This document shows positions 32,932-44,036 of a DNA stretch of 64,000 nt, in pieces. Made by a program: the position numbers and the translations under genes. Under the pieces are notes generated by a model that was given only the letters and a program-made list of their open reading frames with translations, was not told the origin of the DNA and ran no database searches. Numbering within the stretch: the stretch's first letter is position 1; the number at the start of each line of letters is the position of its first letter. This DNA is from Gnetum montanum. Its lineage: Eukaryota > Streptophyta > Gnetopsida > Gnetales > Gnetaceae. Location: the NCBI GenBank assembly GCA_015680685.1, contig MNCI01008066.1, positions 911,860 through 975,859 on the forward strand. The letters run 5' to 3'.

Positions 32932-33063
32932 TAAGCTCCAAAATAGTCAAAGGCCGGGGAAGCACAATAGTTCGACACTTTTTCTTGCAGTGCATGAATA
33001 ACTTGTCTTTACGCTCGTTACGCAGTGGTGCGTACTATTGCGTATGTCATCATTAAAGCTAGG

Positions 33064-33281
33064 CATTGTTTACGCTTTAGCACGCGCAGCTGCGTGGTGA
33101 GCATAAGTTAAGCATTGTTTACGCTTCGTCACGGGTAGCTGCGTGGTGAGCGTAAGTTACACATTGTTTACGCTTCGTCACGCGCAGCTGCGTGGTGAGC
33201 GTAAGTTACACATTGTTTACACTTCATCACGCGCAGCTGCGTGGTGAGCGTAAGTTGCACATTGTTTACGCTTCATCACGC
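33064..33281. repeat. 49-bp tandem repeats, each an imperfect palindrome
   Basis: Unit starts at 33064, 33113, 33162, 33211 and 33260, an exact 49-bp period; the fifth unit runs into the gap at 33282. Each unit contains TTACGCT ... CACGCGCAGCTGCGTG ... AGCGTAA, so outer and inner arms pair around a GCAGCTGC centre. The real copy number is hidden by the gap. Confidence 0.92.
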
Positions 33282-33420
33282 NNNNNNNNNNNNNNNNNNN
33301 NNNNNNNNTGAGCTTATTGTTCTTTACACTGGATTACGCTCATACACGCAATACAACGCGAACGAGTGTAATGCAGTCTGAAAGCAATCAAAGCATGCTC
33401 AGCATGTACCCGCTCTTCAC

Positions 33421-33452
33421 ACGCACAACACGCAAACGAGCGTGTTGTGCGT
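33421..33452. other. Perfect 13-bp stem hairpin
   Basis: ACGCACAACACGC (33421-33433), loop AAACGA, GCGTGTTGTGCGT (33440-33452). It lies about 100 bp upstream of the TATA box, so it is more likely a regulatory or cruciform site than a terminator. Confidence 0.85.
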
Positions 33453-33549
33453 AGTCACAGTCTGACTTAAAATGGTCATGCCAAAAAGACCCAAAACATC
33501 AGGGCCCCATGTCATTAGGGTTGCGCCTTTTCCACGAAGTATCACAGCC

Positions 33550-33557
33550 TATAAATA
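33550..33557 (+). promoter_or_regulatory. TATA box of the solo LTR
   Basis: CCTATAAATACC, the only good TATA element in the LTR, downstream of the repeat array and hairpin. This sets the transcription direction as + and the U3 region as 32808-33549. Confidence 0.65.
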
Positions 33558-34012
33558 CCTCAGTTGACAAAGATATAGAGGTTGGCAAATCAGAGAAGCA
33601 GAAGCATATTTCTGAGCACCAGAGCACTTAGCACTTTGGAGCAGAGATACAGAGAACANCCAGTGTAATTTCTCATACAATATACACATTTTTCAAGTCA
33701 AAGCGCAGATCTTGAAGCTACGTGCTTCTCTTATGTCAGCCTCCTTTTATCGTGTTTAGCATTATCGCCGTTGCAATCCGTCTACATCGTTTTCCCCTCG
33801 TTTTACGATTCCTCGAACCAGATTGCTTTCTCTTTACGTAATTTTCATTGTTTTATTGACCCGTAAGTCTCTATCTAATTGACAAGACCGTTCAGGGCAC
33901 CGCGGATTCATTTTTTCCAGCATAGCCCTCGCGCGGAACCGTGGCTAAAACTGTATACGCGGAATCTCGGTCGGTATTTCCAGCTGCCGACGTTTTCTTT
34001 CGCTACAATTGC

Positions 34013-34971
34013 AAGATGAAATGAACTTGCTGAAATTACCCTTAATAGGCACATGTTTCACATGGCAACAACCTTTTACAACAAAGATGCAAGCATCACG
34101 AGTTGACTAATGTATAATCTTATCTTCTATCCTTGCCCAAGGAAACCTAGTTCTCTTTGGTGATCCATGGTCCTTTTCTAATCATTTTCTCATTCAAGTT
34201 AAATGGGAAGCATTAACACACTCACATGTGATCTTCCAATTTGATAATATTTATCTTCATAGATCTAAGATGAGAGAGAGAAAAATTTCATGTTGACTAG
34301 ATGTCTTAAATTAAATGTAGGAAGTTTGTTTAAGAGTGGTTGGATGTAGTCAAGGACATGTTGAAAAAGAAGTAGTAACATATGCACATGACTATCACCT
34401 AGATGCTTCCATGGGTGCACAAGAAGCTAGAATGACATTGTCAGGAAAATTGCCTTGACTTAAACTATAGAGCTTTCTAATTAACCCTCTTTCATTTCTT
34501 GTAGATGGAGAAAGTGTACTAGAATTAGCACTTATACTTTACTTGGATCCATGGAAAAGATCACAACACCTACTTCTTCTACCTCATGGCTACATATAGG
34601 GGCAGAAAAAAACTTATGCTCTAGTTTACCTAGGACTAATAGGGAGATATAAACATCACCTTGGATTTTTTCATAGGTCTTTTCAAACCTCATATTAAGC
34701 CTTATCATGCATCATCACTACCTTAATAGCTCTAACCATTTCATCCATCTAATCTCTCATGATGAATTCTATGATGTGGTACATCATGCAAGATGAAAAA
34801 AGTCATAAGGCTAGATGGATGAACCAATGAGCTCTTCTAGGCCTTTTATCCTAACATTGACCTTTAGCTATTAGTCACCTTTGACCATATTTTTTAAATA
34901 GGTTCTTTTCTATAGGTTTGAAATTGTTTTCTATTAGTTCTTATTCTTAAGAAAGATACTATGATACCCTT
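34013..34971 (+). pseudogene. LINE ORF2 segment 2
   Basis: Continues the endonuclease after the solo LTR: 'LIGTCFTWQQP' (about 34045-34080) matches the L-x-G-x-x-F-T-W block. It then runs through the endonuclease-RT linker with many stops to 'LILKKDTMIP' at about 34940-34971, the start of LINE RT domain 1 (L-I-P-K-K). Element C interrupts here. Confidence 0.75.
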
Positions 34972-35816
34972 TGATGAGTCCTGATATCAGATCCTCGATA
35001 TTAGATCCTTGATATCAGATACGCGATATTGGAGATGCCGAAGCGATATCTGACATGCAATGTCAGAACCTATCTTGTTGCCTATAAATAAGAGACAGGG
35101 GCACTTGGTTTGGTATTTTTTTTAAGACCCTTAGCCTAACTCTTGTAGTTTTTTCCTTCCAAAGTTAGAATTATTTCTAAGTGCCCATAGTAGGAGTCAT
35201 AAAGTGAACGAATCTTTATTCGAGCATTGTGTACCTGAGCACACCTTGTGTTTGGAAATAAAGATGAACTTTGTGATAAACCTTGAAACATTTAGAATAG
35301 CTTAATTATTGCATTTAATGTTATTTAATGTTATTGGATGCTCTCATTAGTTAATTAATGTTATTTCTATTGAACTATTAATTATCAATGAATTAGCACA
35401 CTCAACACGACCACTCCGAGCATATGTGGGAACACTTGGTAAGCTAGTAACGACTAGCATTTGGTAATCCCAGTAGTGTTACACTAGTTCAGGATGTATC
35501 TGGAGAGTGGGAATGGATGCTGGCGTTAGGACTAGTTAGAGAATAGTTAACTAGTTAATTCAAATTAGTTATTAAATTACCTCATTTCTATCTTTTAAGC
35601 ATCAAGAAAATAAAACATAAAAGAATAAAAATCACATACCTCGAGTTTACTTAACAATACAATTGAGCCTTATAAGTAAGCTTGGGAAGACAACGATTGC
35701 ATAACTCATCCTTGTTCTTGTAGGCGCATACATACTTAATTCTTGAAGTTCAACTGGATCATGCATGAATGCTCGTGTTCGTATGGTTGGGCATAGGGGT
35801 ACCTCGTCACTCATCA
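34972..35816 (+). repeat. 5' LTR of element C
   Basis: TGATGAGTCC...CTCATCA, 845 bp. TATAAATA at 35083-35090 and an AATAAA near 35258. An inverted repeat TGACAT-GCA-ATGTCA lies at 35051-35065. Confidence 0.92.
34983..35050 (+). promoter_or_regulatory. 14-bp GATAT repeats upstream of the TATA box (C 5' LTR)
   Basis: GATATCAGATCCTC, GATATTAGATCCTT and GATATCAGATACGC follow each other at 34983, 34997 and 35011; GATATT is at 35025 and GATATC at 35045 (spacing 14, 14, 14, 20). The 3' LTR keeps the same phasing at about 43197-43262. Element B has GATATC at 14- and 20-bp or 17-bp spacing in the same place. Confidence 0.75.
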
Positions 35817-35817
35817 T

Positions 35818-35835
35818 TGGCACCGTTGCCAGGGA
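35818..35835 (+). other. Primer binding site of element C (tRNA-Asp type)
   Basis: TGGCACCGTTGCCAGGGA one base after the LTR; two changes from the complement of plant tRNA-Asp(GUC). Confidence 0.88.
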
Positions 35836-35952
35836 TTTTGTTGTTTGTGCACTCATTAGAACTTAGGAAATCCTTCCATCATTGGAACGAACCCTTAGAG
35901 TTAACTATTCTACAATCACTAGAAAAGGGTATCACACACTAAATAATCAATA

Positions 35953-38290
35953 ATGTCTCATTCTTCTTATGAGAGTGCTTCACCAACTAGGTCCAACACC
36001 ATGAATAATTAGAGGCAGGGTGCACATGATGATCTACTAGTGCTCCAATAGTTTCGCATTGTATACGCTCATCCTGATGAGTATATACTAAACTTTACCT
36101 TTATCCTCCACCATGATGAACAACTGCGATGGCATGATTTAGAAGGTAACATAGTGTTACCTCCTAATTACTCAATCCCAAGCATGCTTCTTCGTGCTCT
36201 CACATGAATTAGTATGCAGCACTTACAATCGGAGTACGTTGTGCATGAACAAGATTTGAAAGATTATCGACCCATGGAGGCACAATGCCAGAGGGATTTA
36301 CAACAGGAGAGATATTACAAATCCATGAAGGGGAAGTGGTCTCAGGATGTCCTGTATGTCCTAAGTGAAAATGAGGGTGGTCAGCCTGCTTGGGAGCTTT
36401 TCTACAAAATGATGTTCCTCTCATTAACTTTGGTCAAGGAGTTGTGTATCATAATTTTCACTCAACTATTCATAACCTAGGTTTTGGTACCAATGGACAC
36501 AAAGGGTCCAAAAAAGGAACATGAATACATGAGAATGATGGACATTTTGATCATAATCATGACTGAGACTGCGACCACCAAAGAGAGGGTGACAAGCACC
36601 ATCATGGTGCCAGTCCTGCTTCCTCTTCACCTTCATCATCTCCTTCCCCCTCTCCTTCAAGATCTAAACATAGTCACAAAGGGCAAGACCATGAGGACAA
36701 GGGTAAGCAAAATAGAGACCATAGATAAAATAGTTGAGAAAGGGAACAAGGGCATTCTAGAGAGACACATCACGAAAGATGGGAGAGTAGGGAACAATAT
36801 AGGCATCATAGATGCCATAGATAGCATGATCATGATGAACCCCTACTCGCCACCTAAAGTATGTTAGATATAATAGAGGTTGTTAGAATCCCAACAAGGC
36901 ACCAGAAAGATAGTAGGATCAAAAGAATAGACATGAATAACATCTCATAATTCGAAGGGGGATACAATGCCGATCCTCAAAACCATCTACAAGCATTCCA
37001 TGATGCATGTGCCTTGAAAAATATAGAAAATAAGTGACAAAAGATAAAGTTGTTTACATAGACACTGATCAAGGAAGCGGAAAGCTGGTATCGGTCCTTA
37101 AAACTGAAATCCATTTGTCAATGGAGTACCATGTTAGAACTATTCAACGATAAGTATCAAACATACTCTCAAGTGTCCAACCTGCATAAGCAAATCCAAG
37201 GATGGAAACAAGGAGGACATGAATCCTTGGATTGTACCATGGACCAATATTATTCATTGTTACATCTTTTTCCTAGCCATGGTTACTCACAGAAGGAATA
37301 ACTATGCCATCTCATAGATGGGCTTAGGTACGAAACACGAAGAATCCTTGGGACTTATGCCCAAGGAAAGCTATCTAAGCTAAGAGCCCATCAAATACAA
37401 AGATTATTGGAGCAAGTTGCCAAGGAGGAAGGTGAGCTGAGGAAAAGAGAAAGTGCAAAGGAATACAACAGAGATCCTTCCCTCCAAAAGAAGGAAATTA
37501 GATTTTGTGAACATGAGAAAGAGTCACCACTTGAAGAGATGGTGAATAGAGAGACTTTTCCCATTCAAAAATTTGCATTAGAAGTATCAACAAAGGTTGA
37601 TTCGATGTGGAACTCCCTAGATGACAAATTTCAAACTATCCTAAATATGGTAGAGAAGTCTAAAGAACCAAGTAGTGAATGAGAGAGGAGAAAAAAGAAA
37701 GAATCTGAGTATACATGTAACAAAGGTAAGGGTAAGGTTGCCATCATTGAAGAGGTTGTGGATTCAAACATAGACAATGATGACGGATGTGAGATTTTCC
37801 AATATGACCATCCTAAGCGATGTTACCCATTGGTGTCACATCTACAAGAGTCTAGGGTGTATGCACTAAACCCATGATTAAATAAATGGAAAACACCAGA
37901 AGGTTACCTTATCCTCAAGGTAACCCAAGGCAGTTCCACCAACCCTTGACATATTATCCAAGTGGAGCTCCACCACAACCAAATGAATAGTATCAATGGT
38001 GGAAACACCCACAATCATGGGGAATGCCACCACAACATCAATAATATCCTTACCATTAACCTGACCCATATAGGTATTACATCTAGCAACTGATCTCTCC
38101 ACGTCACTCTCCTAGTCACATTGTCCTTCAACCTCACTACCAGGTCTCCAAGTACTATAGAACTTCTTCTCCTCAGGGTGATGTTCCACATACATGCTAT
38201 CCCTCTTATCTATATGCATCTCTTCCATCCTTAGCTCCATTACCTCCTGCTCCAACTATGCAAGGTAAGCTTCTTGCCCAACCATAGCAA
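35953..38290 (+). pseudogene. Degenerate gag of element C (Athila-type)
   Basis: The ATG at 35953 starts MSHSSYESAS..., aligned with B at 6061. 'YILNFTFILHHDEQLRWHDLEGNIVLPP' (about 36084-36168) is the most conserved N-terminal block. Open pieces: 36214-36480, 36484-36867 (another frame, linker) and 37407-37682. The gag core is at 36950-37420 (FEGGYNADPQNHLQAFHD; TMLELFNDKYQ; GWKQGGHESLD). A Lys/Glu-rich helical segment follows, then a zinc-knuckle relic C-E-I-F-Q-Y-D-H-P-K-R-C near 37790-37825 whose second Cys is Phe. Confidence 0.8.
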
Positions 38291-38499
38291 CGTAACACTA
38301 CAAGGGCTATCAATCCTCAACTTACTATTGGTTTAGACAACTAATCAAAGAAGAGACCTTTCTTTAGAACCAACAGTCCAACCAAGTCCTTACAACCACA
38401 AGTAGCTAATTGTCCAAATGCCTCACCATCATTCGAATCTTTAGAGCTTTCTTCAAACCAAAAACCACACCCAAAATACACTATTATGTTAACCCATGC

Positions 38500-38990
38500 C
38501 ATCACTGATTAGATTAAAGCTAGCCATCTTCCTAGGAAATCCTTTGATCCTGGAAGTTGTCTTATATATTTGCAAATCATTGAAAATGAGCTTTGCAAAG
38601 ATCTTTTGGATTTAGGTTTTGGTGTTAATTTGATCTCTCAAGAAATGTACAAAGCCTAGAACCTACCTCCACTAAAAAAGAGTAAGATTCTTCTAGAGTT
38701 GGCTGACCAGTCCATCACTGTCCCATTGGAACTAGTGAAGGACATTGTCACCACTATTTGTGGATGGTCATATCCAGCTGATTTCCTAGTGATCCAAGTC
38801 AACAACTATAAGGGGGACTTCCCAATCATAATGGGAAGAGCATGGCTAAGTACGATTGATGCATGCCTAGGAATACATGATATTTCCCTAAAGATATCAA
38901 AAGAAAATACATTAGGAAAGATCGAGAAGAAGAAAGTTCCATGCATCGTATACAGTAACACCTGGTGCAACTGCGTGTACAAGTCCTAGT
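38500..38990 (+). pseudogene. Degenerate protease of element C
   Basis: 'LLDLGFGVNLISQEMYK' at about 38600-38655 is the active-site region, with D-L-G where B has D-S-G. A stop follows at about 38658. The body is open at 38699-38989 (ADQSITVPLELVKDI; FPIIMGRAWLSTIDACLGIHD). Loss of the Ser/Thr after Asp probably weakens or ends catalysis. Confidence 0.78.
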
Positions 38991-39235
38991 TTGTACAATG
39001 CTTAACATTGCCTGCATGCAACCAATGTGCACAAGTAATTGACATATAAAGATGCCTGTATGTAGCAACCACAAGATAGGAAGGCACCCAATGGCTAATA
39101 GTTGTCCAAGAGAGAAATTCAACTATATGCATAGAACCAATTGAAAACTTGACTTGGGCCTATATTGATAACATAGATGCATTAGAGTAACTCCATCACC
39201 AATTTCCAAGTATTTACACCAAAAATATCAACTAG
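38991..39235 (+). other. RT-deletion scar in element C
   Basis: Post-protease sequence shared with B passes directly into 'ARLGKLLGHTGYYRCFI' (about 39250-39300), the RT thumb/RNase H connection. The palm and fingers, including the YVDD block, are absent. Confidence 0.7.
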
Positions 39236-39817
39236 GGAAAGTTGAAAATAGCACGCTTGGGAAAGTTGCTTGGACATACGGGCTATTATAGATGCTTCAT
39301 TGAAAACTTTTTGAAGATTGAAAAACTATTGGTAGAATTAACAAAAAAGGATGTACCCTTTGAATGGACCAAGAAATGTGAGCTAGCTTTCCAAACCTTG
39401 AAGTAGAAGCTAGTAGGAACAACCATTCTACAAGCTCCTCACAAGTCCAAACTATTCCATATAATGACTGATGCATCCAATTTTGCTTTAGAAGCCACAC
39501 TTACACAGTTAGATGACCAAAAACATCCCTATTACATTCACTATGCAAGTCAAAGTATTATTGGGGCACAACTCAACTACACCATAATAGAAAACGAGTT
39601 AATGGCTGTGGTGTTTGCACTAGAAAAATTTAGGCACTATGTAGGCTATAAGATATTTGTACACACGGATCATAGTGCAATTTGGTTCCTTATGAATAAA
39701 CCAATGGTGAGCCCTCACATCATACGATGGCTCGTGATCTTGCAAGAGTTTGATCTTACGATGATCGATCGTAAAGGCACCAAGAATGTTGTTGCCAATC
39801 ATTTATCTTGGTTGTGA
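39236..39817 (+). pseudogene. RT tail and RNase H of element C
   Basis: The tether (KDVPFEWTKKCELAFQTLK; about 39350-39405) has a stop at its end. The RNase H body is open from 39464 to 39817. Catalytic residues are visible as 'MTDASN' (Asp), 'IENELMAVVFALEKFRHY' (Glu) and 'HTDHSAI' (Asp), with an 'RKGTKNVVANHLSWL' end in which the final Asp of the A-D-x-L-S block is Asn. The sequence type (QLNYTIIENELMAVVFALEKF) is Athila-like. Confidence 0.85.
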
Positions 39818-39829
39818 TGGGACAACAAA

Positions 39830-41215
39830 GAGGATAAATACCCAATTTCTAATTACTTCCCTGATAAAATCCTCTTTGTAGGTGTAATAAACAATCAAGC
39901 ACCCACAGATACAAATTGGTGTAGTAGCATTCTTACCTATCTTCTTACACAAAAAACACCACAAGGGCTAGACATTAAAAAGAAATAATAGTTTCTCCAC
40001 CAAGTCAAACATTTCATGGTAATTAACGGGCATCTTTACAAGGTATGTTCTGATGGCTTGGTCCAATGGTGTGTTTCCAATGTAGATCAATTGAGAATTC
40101 TCCAAGATGCTCATGAGGGCCCTTGTGGGGGTCATTACACTAGGAAATGAACAACCATTAAAATCTTAGTTGTAAGATATTATTGGCCTACATTATTTTG
40201 GGATGTCCATCATTTTGTCCAATCCTGTGAGTGCTTCCAACATGATGGGGGAATGACTACTAGAATGGAAGGTCCACATCAATGGATTCAACCCTTAGAA
40301 CCCTTTGACATATGGGGTATTGATTTTATGGGGCCTATTACACCAATGCCCAATGGAAAAGTATACATTGATATTGCTGTTGACTATTTTACAAAGTGGA
40401 TAGAAGTAGCCATTGTTGTTGACTGTACATCATCTACTGCTGCAAGATTCATTCAACAAAAAATTGTAAATAGGTTTGGCATTTTACAGGTGCACATTAT
40501 TTCTAATAATGGTACACATTTTACAAGTGCAACTTTTTGGAAGTTGATGTAATGCTTAGGAGTTGAGAATAAACTAACTACACCATATCATCCTCAAGTG
40601 AATGGTTAAGCTAAAGTCACCAATAAGAAAATCACAAAAATCTTGACACGAACCATTAACAAGTATAGGCAAGACTGGAGCACCAAACTGAACGATACTC
40701 TTTGGACCTACTACTCCACATGGAAACTCCCTATGGGCTACTCTCCCTATGAGTTAGTGTATGGTAAACTTCCAACACTTCCTATCCAAGCTAAGCTTTG
40801 TACACTATCTATAGCATGTGACCTTAACCTTGACCTCAGTCTAGCACAGAAAGAACAGTTAATGAATCTTAACTTGCTAAATGAAAATTGATTAGCCATC
40901 CTCTCATCCAATGAACTACACAAGGCCTTCAACAAACAACATCATGATCTAAAAATTAGAAAATTCAAATACCAACCAGGATATAGGGTTCTTTATTGGA
41001 ATCCTGCACATGTGCCACAACGAACTAAATTTCAAACGATGTGGAAAGGACCTTATATCATTTATGAAACTTTTCCTTCAAGGGCCATGATGATCCATAA
41101 ACTTAGAAGCCTGGATAAGAAATTATTGGTTAACATCTAGCAAACCAAACCTTTCCACAAGCCCAAAACAGCCAGTACTAGCACTACCTCTGTTAATGGA
41201 CAACCTTGCTCATTA
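39830..41215 (+). pseudogene. Integrase of element C, catalytic triad lost
   Basis: The zinc-binding part has 'AHEGPCGGHYT' (about 40110-40140) and 'SCECFQ', where the second Cys is Phe. In the core, 'FDIWGIDFMGPI' keeps the first Asp (about 40305-40340); the second reads I-I-S-N-N-G-T-H-F (Asp to Asn, about 40497-40523); and the third reads A-K-V-T-N (Glu to Lys, about 40610-40625). Open pieces are 40253-40552 and 40643-40891. The C-terminal domain shows 'KFQTMWKGPYIIYETFPSRA' (about 41029-41090). Replacement of two catalytic residues makes it inactive even apart from its stops. Confidence 0.85.
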
Positions 41216-42013
41216 TTTTGAATCTTCTCCTTCCAACTCAGTCATGGGGGAGATGGCCACCAATGCTAGTTATTCTAAGCCCTCAATTTTATTTATCTTT
41301 TTGTTTTCCACATTTTTTCATATTTACTTATTTTTATTTTACACCATCATTAACATTTTTACTATTTCTTTTTTTATGAAATTTTTTTAATTTATTCTCA
41401 CTCATCACATAATAAGTGCTCATGACGGTGGATTGTACTATAATAATGTTGCTTGCTAATGTTTGGTTTTTACCTTTGACTTTTAATGTTGATGCTAAGA
41501 TATGGTTTCTTTTGATAAAACAGGCAATGAGTCCATGTCATCCATTCATCCACTCAACTTTATGGTCTCCCTTGGTTTTGGAACTGTATTGTCCCTTTTC
41601 TAAGAAAACCTATTAATGAATTGGTGCCTTGATATTCTTCAAACCAAGGAAAGATTCAAATGGATTGAAAAGGATGTGACCTCAAGGGGATTCAACATGT
41701 TTGTGTTGGCTATTCTCTTGGGTACTTGAGTTTTTTTCATAGGTTTTCAACCATCCCACTATTGACTAATATCAGGAAGTTGAATGAATCAAATAAGTCT
41801 TTGCATGGTGTGGTTCTCACTCAAAAAAATAAAAATAAAAAACTAGTGGTAATTCAAAGCACACGCCTTAGACATAATAACGAAACATGGGCTACAAGCA
41901 CTAGTTATAGCATTGGAAAGACATGCTACCCATGCCTGAAGGTCCCCTCTAACTAAGGTCCTTTCTCACTTCCTACTTCTCTATTCTTCTCTTTTTGGGA
42001 TGGTGGTTGCTCT
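41216..42013 (+). other. 3' region of element C, upstream part
   Basis: Noncoding by eye; aligned with 9430-10030 of B, sharing CATGGGGGAGATGGCCACC (41242) and 'gtgttggctattctcttgggtacttg' (about 41703). ORFs in this interval are not shared with B. Confidence 0.55.
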
Positions 42014-42280
42014 ATGAATGCATTCTTGTTGCTTCAAGAGGATGGGTTGGTCAAAGGTGTTGATGCGAGGTCACTAGATATGGATAATTTTAATCTAGAT
42101 TTGGGTTGAATTTTATTAATTCACCTTAACCACATACTACACAAGGGACTTTACACAATCTTGATTTTGGGATTCCATTCCATTCTCTCTTCTCTTTCTA
42201 TATTGCTTTTCATATTCCACCTCATTGTTGATTTTATGATTAGTCTATATCTTTGTTGACGCATTGTTATTCTTGGGTAA
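42014..42280 (+). pseudogene. Short hydrophobic ORF relic in the env position of element C
   Basis: Homologue of 10031-10294 in B. ATG at 42014, then NAFLLLQEDGL; a TGA at about codon 33; then LIHLNHILHKGLYTILILGFHSIL and a hydrophobic stretch; another TGA near codon 80; TAA at 42278. The frame and length match B almost exactly, so the ORF existed in their common ancestor. Function unknown. Confidence 0.45.
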
Positions 42281-43185
42281 ATTATTGTGGGTGAATTCTT
42301 AATTATTGTGTCCATATGTCATTCCTTGAGCCTACGGAATCTTTGGTTTGTGGATTTTTTAGGGCATAAAGGGCATGAACCTACTTTGGGGAGGACCCAT
42401 TAGCATTCCTCTTTGGTGAAATTGTTAAGTTCTTTCCCTTAAAAATTTCTCGCAATCAACTATTTCTCATTTCACCCCATCTATGACATCCATTTTTCTT
42501 TGCCCTTCTATGCATTTTTATTGGCTTCACCGTTGTTATTTCTCTAATCTTCCTTGTTCTTTCATTTTCCATCCTATTGCTACCAGAGGTTTGCTCTTAG
42601 TCATGGGGGTCCCTATCACAAAGTTTTCCATTCCATTACTTATCTTACCCCTACACCTTCGATAGTTATCAGTTACAAACCTCTAACCCAGTATCTGCCA
42701 TACCCACAACCTAGCCAATGTGCTTCATATCAAGGCAAGGTATCAATTATATTATATCTTATCTATCCTTGCTAATTCATAATTGTGTTGTGTGTGCAAA
42801 TGGAAATCACATGAACAATGGACTAGGATAGGAGGGAGCACTGAGGATGGACTGGAGCAAAAACATTTATGTAAGGAACAAGCTTGGTCATGTGGCCATG
42901 GATGAACAATGGTATGCATAATTTTAACATTGGTAGCAACACGCCTCATTTTCTTTTCTCTCTCTCTCCCTTCAAGTTGTCAAATGAGAGTCTAGATGTC
43001 ATCTATGTACAGTGTTCACCATGGTAATGAACACCAATGCTATAATATGTTTGTCAATCCTTTCACTTGGCACTTTGAGTCTGTCATTCCATGTCACCAT
43101 CAGTTGTTGTTCAGTTAATAATCTCATACCTTCCCAATATTTTGTAAGGAACTCGAGGACAAGTTTTCATTCAATTGTGGGGGTA
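42281..43185 (+). other. 3' noncoding region and polypurine tract of element C
   Basis: Aligned with 10295-11163 of B. Ends with TTGTGGGGGTA (about 43175-43185), directly before the 3' LTR. Confidence 0.65.
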
Positions 43186-44031
43186 TGATGAGTCCCAATA
43201 TCAGATCCTTGATATCAAATGCTCGATATTGAATACATGATATTGGAGATCTCGAAGCGATATCGGACATGCAATGTCAGAACCTATCCCATTACCTATA
43301 AATAAAAGACAAGGGCACTTGGTTTAATATTCATTTTTAGGAACTTAGCTGAACTCTTGTAGTTTTTCCCTTCCAGGGTTAGAATTATTTTTGAGTGCCC
43401 ATAGTAGGAGTCATAAAGTGAACAGATCTTTATTCGAGCATTGTGTACCTAAGCACACCTTCTATCTGAAAATAAAGATAAACTTTGTGATAAACCTTGC
43501 AACATTTAAAATAGCTTAATTATTGCATTTAATGTTATTTACTGTTATTTGATGCTCTCATTAGTTAATCAATGTTATTTCTATTGAACTGTTAATTCTC
43601 AATGAATTAGCACACTTAGCATGACCACTCCGAGTATACATGGGAACACTTGGTAACCCAATAACGACTAGCATTTGGTAATCCCAGTAGTGTTACATTG
43701 GTTCAGGATGTGTCCGGAGAGTGGGAATGGATGCTGGTGTTAGGACTAGTTAAAGAATAGTTAGCTAGTTAAATCAAATTAGTTATTAAATTACCTCATT
43801 CCTCTCTTTTAAGCATCATGAAAATAAAACATAAAAGAATAAAAATAAAATACCTCGAGTTTACTTAACCATACAATTGAGCCTTACAAGTAAGCTTAGG
43901 AAGACAACAATTGCATAAGTCATCCTTGTTCTATGTAGGTGCATAAGCACTTAATCCTTGGAGTTTGACTAGATTGTGCGTGAACACTTGTATTTGTATG
44001 GTTGGGCATAGGGTTACCTCACTACTCATCA
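43186..44031 (+). repeat. 3' LTR of element C
   Basis: TGATGAGTCC...CTCATCA, 846 bp, followed by CCCTT. GATAT repeats at about 43197-43262 and TATAAATA near 43298. Confidence 0.92.
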
Positions 44032-44036
44032 CCCTT

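Larger units (their letters stand above)
32808..34007 (+). mobile_element. Solo LTR with perfect 5-bp target duplication
   Basis: Begins TGAAACACC, ends GCTACA, and is flanked on both sides by ATTGC (32803-32807 and 34008-34012). 1,200 bp including a 27-base gap. Contains TATAAATA at 33550-33557, an array of 49-bp repeats, and hairpins. Far richer in CpG than its surroundings, which suggests it arrived later than the LINE it splits. No internal element sequence remains, so it arose by LTR-LTR recombination. The superfamily cannot be told from an LTR alone. Confidence 0.88.
34972..44031 (+). mobile_element. Element C: full-length Athila-type retrotransposon
   Basis: 9,060 bp with two LTRs, flanked by a perfect 5-bp duplication CCCTT (34967-34971, 44032-44036). 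Order: LTR, tRNA-Asp primer site, gag, protease, (RT deleted), RNase H, integrase, long 3' region with a short hydrophobic ORF, polypurine tract, LTR. LTRs differ at roughly one base in seven over the part I compared, so the insertion is old. It splits the LINE within RT domain 1. It is the sister of element B and supplies the pol parts B lost. Confidence 0.92.

Noticed and set aside
32804-33056. Small ORFs at the start of the solo LTR
   Set aside because: They overlap the LTR border and hairpins, two frames overlap each other, and no protein feature is visible.
33421-33452. Rho-independent terminator
   Set aside because: Bacterial concept; no T tract follows, and it lies upstream of the LTR promoter.
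36466-36867. His/Met-rich ORFs as a separate gene
   Set aside because: They are frameshifted pieces of the gag linker of element C, aligned with 6436-6972 of element B.
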